From Geomobilibacter sp964431365 (GTDB lineage Bacteria > Desulfobacterota > Desulfuromonadia > Geobacterales > DSM-12255): DNA of 27,511 nucleotides. Within the stretch, counting starts at the first letter, position 1. Each line of letters begins with the position of its first letter. The stretch spans positions 1-27,511 of the forward strand of contig CAYSJJ010000057.1 of NCBI GenBank assembly GCA_964431365.1, read 5' to 3'. The position numbers were made by a program, and so were the translations under genes. This document shows positions 24,411 to 27,511 of this stretch, piece after piece. The notes beneath the pieces are model-generated. The model had not been told where the DNA came from. It worked only from the letters and a program-made list of their open reading frames with translations, and searched no databases.

Positions 24411-25107
24411 GATACACAAGCTCAATTTCAGTTACGGTGACATGCAGGTGCTCTGGGACATCGATCTGGAGGTACACCAGGGGGAGATCGTCACCGTGGT
24501 GGGCGCCAACGGCGCCGGTAAATCGACGACCCTGAAGAACATCTCCCGCCTCGTCAGACCGACCTCCGGAACGGTCACATTCCTGGACCGGGGCCTGAAG
24601 GGGCTCGAATCCCACGAGGTGGTCGAACAGGGGGTCGTTCAGGTCCCGGAGGGACGGAAGATCTTTCCCGAGATGACCGTTCGGGAAAACCTGCGCATGG
24701 GGTCGTATATCAAGAGCGCCCGGAGCGACCGCGACGCCAATATCGACCGGGTCTTCGCCATGTTCCCCCGCCTCAAGGAGCGGGAAAAACAGCTGGGCGG
24801 CACCATGTCCGGCGGCGAGCAGCAGATGCTCGCCATCGGCCGCGGCCTCATGGCCAACCCGAAGCTGCTGCTCCTGGACGAGCCATCACTGGGGCTGTCG
24901 CCGCTCTTCGTGAAGACCATCTTCGAAATCATCCAGGAGATCAACCGGCAGGGTGTCACCATCCTCCTGGTGGAACAGAACGTCTACCAGTCGCTCAGGA
25001 TCGCCCACCGGGCCTATGTGCTGGAAACCGGCAGGGTTGTGCTCACCGGGACCGGTGAACAGCTGCTGAACGACGCACACGTGAAGAAGGCATTTCTGGG
25101 AATGTGA
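24403..25107 (+). CDS. livF: Branched-chain amino-acid ABC transporter ATPase LivF
   Basis: The second ATPase, 234 residues. Walker A is GANGAGKST (34-42), the signature MSGGEQQMLAIGRGL starts at 135 and is canonical, and Walker B is LLLLDE (155-160). A glutamine replaces the switch histidine (LLVEQN), which is usual for LivF. A GTG at 24394 would extend the frame by three codons, but ATG 24403 has AGGTGA 5 bases upstream. It overlaps livG by 8 bases. Confidence 0.95.
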
Positions 25108-25127
25108 GAAAATCCGGAGGAGAACCA

Positions 25128-25562
25128 ATGACAAAAGTGGAAAAATGGATGACCAGGAATCCCATCACCGTCGAAAAGGACGCCACGGTTATCGAGGCGA
25201 TCCACCTGATGAAGGAGAAAAACATCCGGCGGCTGCCGGTCATGGACAAGGGGAGGATTGCCGGCATCGTCACGGAAAAGATGCTGGCGGATTTCAAGCC
25301 ATCCAAGGCGACCTCTCTCGACACGTGGGAGGTCCACTATATCCTCTCCAAGACACCGGTTACCGAAGCAATGAACCCGACCCCCTACAAGGTAAAACCG
25401 GATACCGCACTGACAGACGCAGCACAGCTCCTGCACGACCGCAAACTCAATGGGGTGCTGGTTGTGGACGATAACGACAACCTGGTCGGCATCCTCACCA
25501 TGACCAATGCCCTGGAGGCCCTCATCGCCATCTGCAGGAACCCCGAGGTATGTCGACAGTAG
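25128..25562 (+). CDS. Two-CBS-domain protein in the liv operon
   Basis: A cytoplasmic protein of 144 residues made almost entirely of two CBS domains (about 1-55 and 72-140). Each has the expected pattern, for example KWMTRNPITVEKDATVIEA with RRLPVMDKGRIAGIVT, and EAMNPTPYKVKPDTALTDA with NGVLVVDDNDNLVGILT. Paired CBS domains bind adenine nucleotides (AMP, ATP, SAM) and act as energy sensors. The ATG at 25128 has GGAGGAG 6 bases upstream; an earlier in-frame ATG at 25104 lacks one. It follows livF by 20 bases, so it probably belongs to the operon and may regulate the transporter. It resembles AcuB-like stand-alone CBS proteins; its target is unknown. Confidence 0.88.
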   Translation: MTKVEKWMTRNPITVEKDATVIEAIHLMKEKNIRRLPVMDKGRIAGIVTEKMLADFKPSKATSLDTWEVHYILSKTPVTEAMNPTPYKVKPDTALTDAAQLLHDRKLNGVLVVDDNDNLVGILTMTNALEALIAICRNPEVCRQ

Positions 25563-25575
25563 AGCCCCCGAACAG

Positions 25576-25611
25576 GCAGCCGGCCGGCCCGACAACGAGC
25601 CGGCCGGCTGC
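25576..25611 (+). terminator. Strong GC-rich stem-loop at the end of the liv operon
   Basis: Perfect 13-base arms GCAGCCGGCCGGC (25576-25588) and GCCGGCCGGCTGC (25599-25611) with a 10-base loop lie 14 bases past the CBS gene stop. There is no T-tract, so it may act with Rho or protect the 3' end rather than terminate intrinsically. The following roughly 190 bases up to 25803 hold nothing I can assign. Confidence 0.65.
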
Positions 25612-25803
25612 GTCCCCCCATGGTACCTTCCCTGTTTGCCACGACGTACGAATTTTATTCATTTTCGTCACAACACGCCGATTTGTTCATGAAACGCCTT
25701 TCAGCCGGGATATGACCCTGCGCTAGAACAGAGCGTACAATTTACAGTTGCTTTTCGCCCACCGGCACGATATGAGAACTCATTCACCGCGTTGGCAGCC
25801 TTG

Positions 25804-25831
25804 TTGACAGCGATCCGCAGCGGATTACTAT
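25804..25831 (+). promoter_or_regulatory. Candidate sigma-70 promoter of the beta-barrel / cytochrome operon
   Basis: A perfect -35 box TTGACA (25804-25809) is followed after 16 bases by TACTAT (25826-25831). The start would be near 25838, leaving about 25 bases before the ATG. Two small palindromes overlap this promoter. Confidence 0.6.
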
Positions 25832-25848
25832 TGATGTAATTTAATTAC
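25813..25848. promoter_or_regulatory. Two palindromes within the promoter, probable operators
   Basis: ATCCGC-A-GCGGAT (25813-25825) fills the spacer between the -35 and -10 boxes. GTAATT-T-AATTAC (25836-25848) covers the expected transcription start. Both are perfect 6+1+6 palindromes with centres 23 bases apart. They differ in sequence, so two different regulators may be involved. Confidence 0.6.
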
Positions 25849-25862
25849 AGCCGGAGTTCTCA

Positions 25863-27182
25863 ATGAAAAGGCTCCTCCTTCTGCTTCCCGCGATCACGCT
25901 ATTCCCGTCGAATCTCCTGGCACTGGATACGGGAGTAAGTGGCACAACCGTCATCCGCTATGAAGAACGGAGCGTGCCGGGATTCGACAAGACGACCATG
26001 GTGCCGGCAACCCAGTACCTTGGCGTTGACGTTGGAAAAGCAGCCGATGGCAACCTGTCATTCCACATGTACGGCTGGGGACGGGTGGACGGGGCGGACC
26101 AAAGCACTCCCGCAGGCTCATCCGACGCCGCGCTCTCTTACGGCTATCTGACGTATCAGTTCCCGAAAGGCAACGCTGAGATAAAGGTGGGACGCCAGTA
26201 CCTCTTTGAGGGAGGCGTCATAGAGCAGATGGACGGTGTAAGTGCCCGTTCCGACCTGTTCGAGCGATACGAGGGATTCGCCCTCTCGGCCTTTGCCGGG
26301 AAGCCGGTCAAAACCGACCGGGTGGACGACCACAAGGGGGACATGCTGGCTGGCGGTCGATTCAGCTACCGTATCGCCGGGGTCACGGAAATCGGATTGT
26401 TTCTTACCCATGAGAGCGGGGCTGCAGCCTATCGATACGACAAAGCGACGAACAGTGCGACAGTTGTCAAGGATACGCGTGAGCAGGCCGGCTTCGATCT
26501 TCTCTACACCCTGAACCGGCTCGTTGAGTTGAACGGCCGGTCACTCTACAATCTCTCGCTCAAGGAATTCGCCGAGCACAGCTACGTCATCACGGTCAAG
26601 CCGATGCCGGGGCTCTCCCTGTCCGGCAATTACAACCAGCACCAGTTCAAGGGATACTTCGCATCGGCAAGCAACCCGTTCCTCTTCAAACCAAACGATG
26701 CTGACGAAGAGGCGTCCTACGGGGTATCAGCCAGCTACAGCCTCAATGCCGCAACGGAGCTGACCGCGGACTACACCTACTACGACCGGAAGACCAAAGG
26801 GACTTCGGCACGACTGGGTCTCGGTGGCCGCCTCTCCCTGCTGGGGGGGAAACTGAAGACCGGTCTCGACTACCACCGCCTCAATGCCGCCCAAGGAATC
26901 AACTCGTACCACGAGGCCCGCGGATTTGCCCTCTACGATCCCGGGAGCTACTACGCCAGCCTGGATGCCATTGCCCAGCGCTACGACGACCCCCTCCCCT
27001 ACCGGGACACGAGCAAAATCGCCTATGAGATGATCGCGTCCGGGGGCTATCGTCTGAAGCCGTGGCTGCTCCTTTCGGGAGACCTGAGTGCAGGGGCCAA
27101 TCCCCAATACGGCGACCAGGTAAAGGGGCTGCTCCGGCTCACGTTCGCCTATACCACGACTACGGGAGGTGTCGGCCGATGA
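25863..27182 (+). CDS. Outer-membrane beta-barrel protein of a probable porin-cytochrome conduit
   Basis: A protein of 439 residues with a signal peptide (cleavage after LLA, about residue 20). Its body is built of alternating amphipathic strands ending in aromatic residues (for example SFHMYGWGRVDG, YGYLTYQFPKG, ELTADYTYYDRK), ending LLRLTFAYTTTTGG. This fits an outer-membrane barrel of about 20 strands. No cysteine or haem motif is present. The next gene begins inside its stop codon (ATGA) and encodes a multihaem lipoprotein, the arrangement of Geobacter porin-cytochrome complexes (Ext and Omb/Omc systems) in which the barrel sheathes the cytochrome for electron transfer across the membrane. 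Which known conduit is closest cannot be settled here; an ordinary porin is the alternative. Confidence 0.8.
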   Translation: MKRLLLLLPAITLFPSNLLALDTGVSGTTVIRYEERSVPGFDKTTMVPATQYLGVDVGKAADGNLSFHMYGWGRVDGADQSTPAGSSDAALSYGYLTYQFPKGNAEIKVGRQYLFEGGVIEQMDGVSARSDLFERYEGFALSAFAGKPVKTDRVDDHKGDMLAGGRFSYRIAGVTEIGLFLTHESGAAAYRYDKATNSATVVKDTREQAGFDLLYTLNRLVELNGRSLYNLSLKEFAEHSYVITVKPMPGLSLSGNYNQHQFKGYFASASNPFLFKPNDADEEASYGVSASYSLNAATELTADYTYYDRKTKGTSARLGLGGRLSLLGGKLKTGLDYHRLNAAQGINSYHEARGFALYDPGSYYASLDAIAQRYDDPLPYRDTSKIAYEMIASGGYRLKPWLLLSGDLSAGANPQYGDQVKGLLRLTFAYTTTTGGVGR

Positions 27183-27511
27183 CCGTCCGCTCTCTGGGGG
27201 CCTGCGTCGCCCTTCTCGCCACAACCCTGCTGACGGCAGCCTGCAGCCTCTTCTCACCGGAATCGAGTTTCGCGCCGACCCACCCGGAGGCGCTTCCTGC
27301 CGGCCGGCCGCTCTGCTCGGAGTGCCATGAAGGGAGCCAGCTCAAAGGAGCGCTGAAGCCGTACGCCACCTTCGATCACACCCCTTCCTTCGTAAAAGAG
27401 CACCGCTTTGCCGCCGGCCGCGACGGCCAGGTCTGCGGGGTCTGTCACGCCCACTCCTTTTGCGCCGACTGCCATGCAGGAAAGACCGAACTGAAGCCGT
27501 CCATCAAGCTG
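27179..27511 (+). CDS. Multihaem c-type cytochrome lipoprotein (3' end beyond window)
   Basis: The first 111 codons are visible and the frame stays open to the window end. A lipoprotein signal ends LLTAAC with the lipidated Cys22. Three CXXCH haem sites follow: CSECH (46-50), CGVCH (86-90) and CADCH (95-99). Further histidines (His67 in FDHTP, His75 in KEHRF) are candidates for distal haem ligands. The protein would be anchored in the outer or inner leaflet facing the periplasm or surface. The start codon overlaps the barrel gene stop (ATGA), so the two are made together. More haems are likely in the missing part. Confidence 0.9.
   Translation, partial: MTVRSLGACVALLATTLLTAACSLFSPESSFAPTHPEALPAGRPLCSECHEGSQLKGALKPYATFDHTPSFVKEHRFAAGRDGQVCGVCHAHSFCADCHAGKTELKPSIKL

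Overview
The window is high-GC, gene-dense DNA that looks like the chromosome of a Geobacter-type bacterium (Desulfuromonadia/Geobacterales). The reasons are a MaeB-type malic enzyme, a sigma-54 enhancer-binding regulator, a MocR regulator divergent from a DUF2917 gene, a complete liv branched-chain amino-acid ABC operon carrying a CBS gene, and, at the right edge, an outer-membrane beta-barrel protein translationally coupled to a multiheme c-type lipoprotein. The genus assignment is an inference from gene content; no rRNA is present.

Layout. (a) 1-2500: malic enzyme (minus) with its terminator and a candidate promoter. (b) 2723-5560: a tight plus-strand operon of a HIT hydrolase, a ROK sugar kinase and a sigma-54 response regulator. 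(c) 5663-7528: a MocR-type regulator (minus) divergent from a DUF2917 gene (plus), with a perfect 15-bp-arm inverted repeat between them. (d) 7607-10208: two minus-strand genes, an HELGH putative metalloprotease and a UbiD-family decarboxylase with its own promoter. (e) About 10274-10834: a relatively AT-rich stretch with no convincing gene. (f) 10961-14165: a PEP-CTERM surface protein and a Tat-exported multicopper oxidase behind a sigma-54-like promoter, closed by a perfect 17-bp-arm terminator. (g) 14287-20230: a small exported protein, CusB (with extra metal-binding domains), CusA and a TlpA-like thioredoxin, apparently one metal-efflux operon. (h) 20477-25562: livK, livH, livM, livG, livF and a CBS gene behind a near-consensus sigma-54 promoter with tandem dyads upstream. 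(i) 25863-27511: beta-barrel protein and the start of a multiheme lipoprotein, an apparent porin-cytochrome electron conduit cut by the window end.

How the parts work together. Regions f and g read as a copper/silver handling block: periplasmic copper oxidase, RND efflux and thiol-redox protein, although no outer-membrane CusC/TolC partner lies in the window. Region h imports branched-chain or related amino acids under nitrogen- or signal-type sigma-54 control. Region i probably moves electrons across the outer membrane.

The most interesting signals are regulatory: the GTGGC-N8-GCCAC tandem dyads upstream of livK, the MocR operator, the sigma-54-like promoter of the PEP-CTERM/multicopper oxidase pair, and the two small palindromes built into the promoter of the conduit operon. 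I saw no tRNA, rRNA, CRISPR array, insertion sequence or phage gene.
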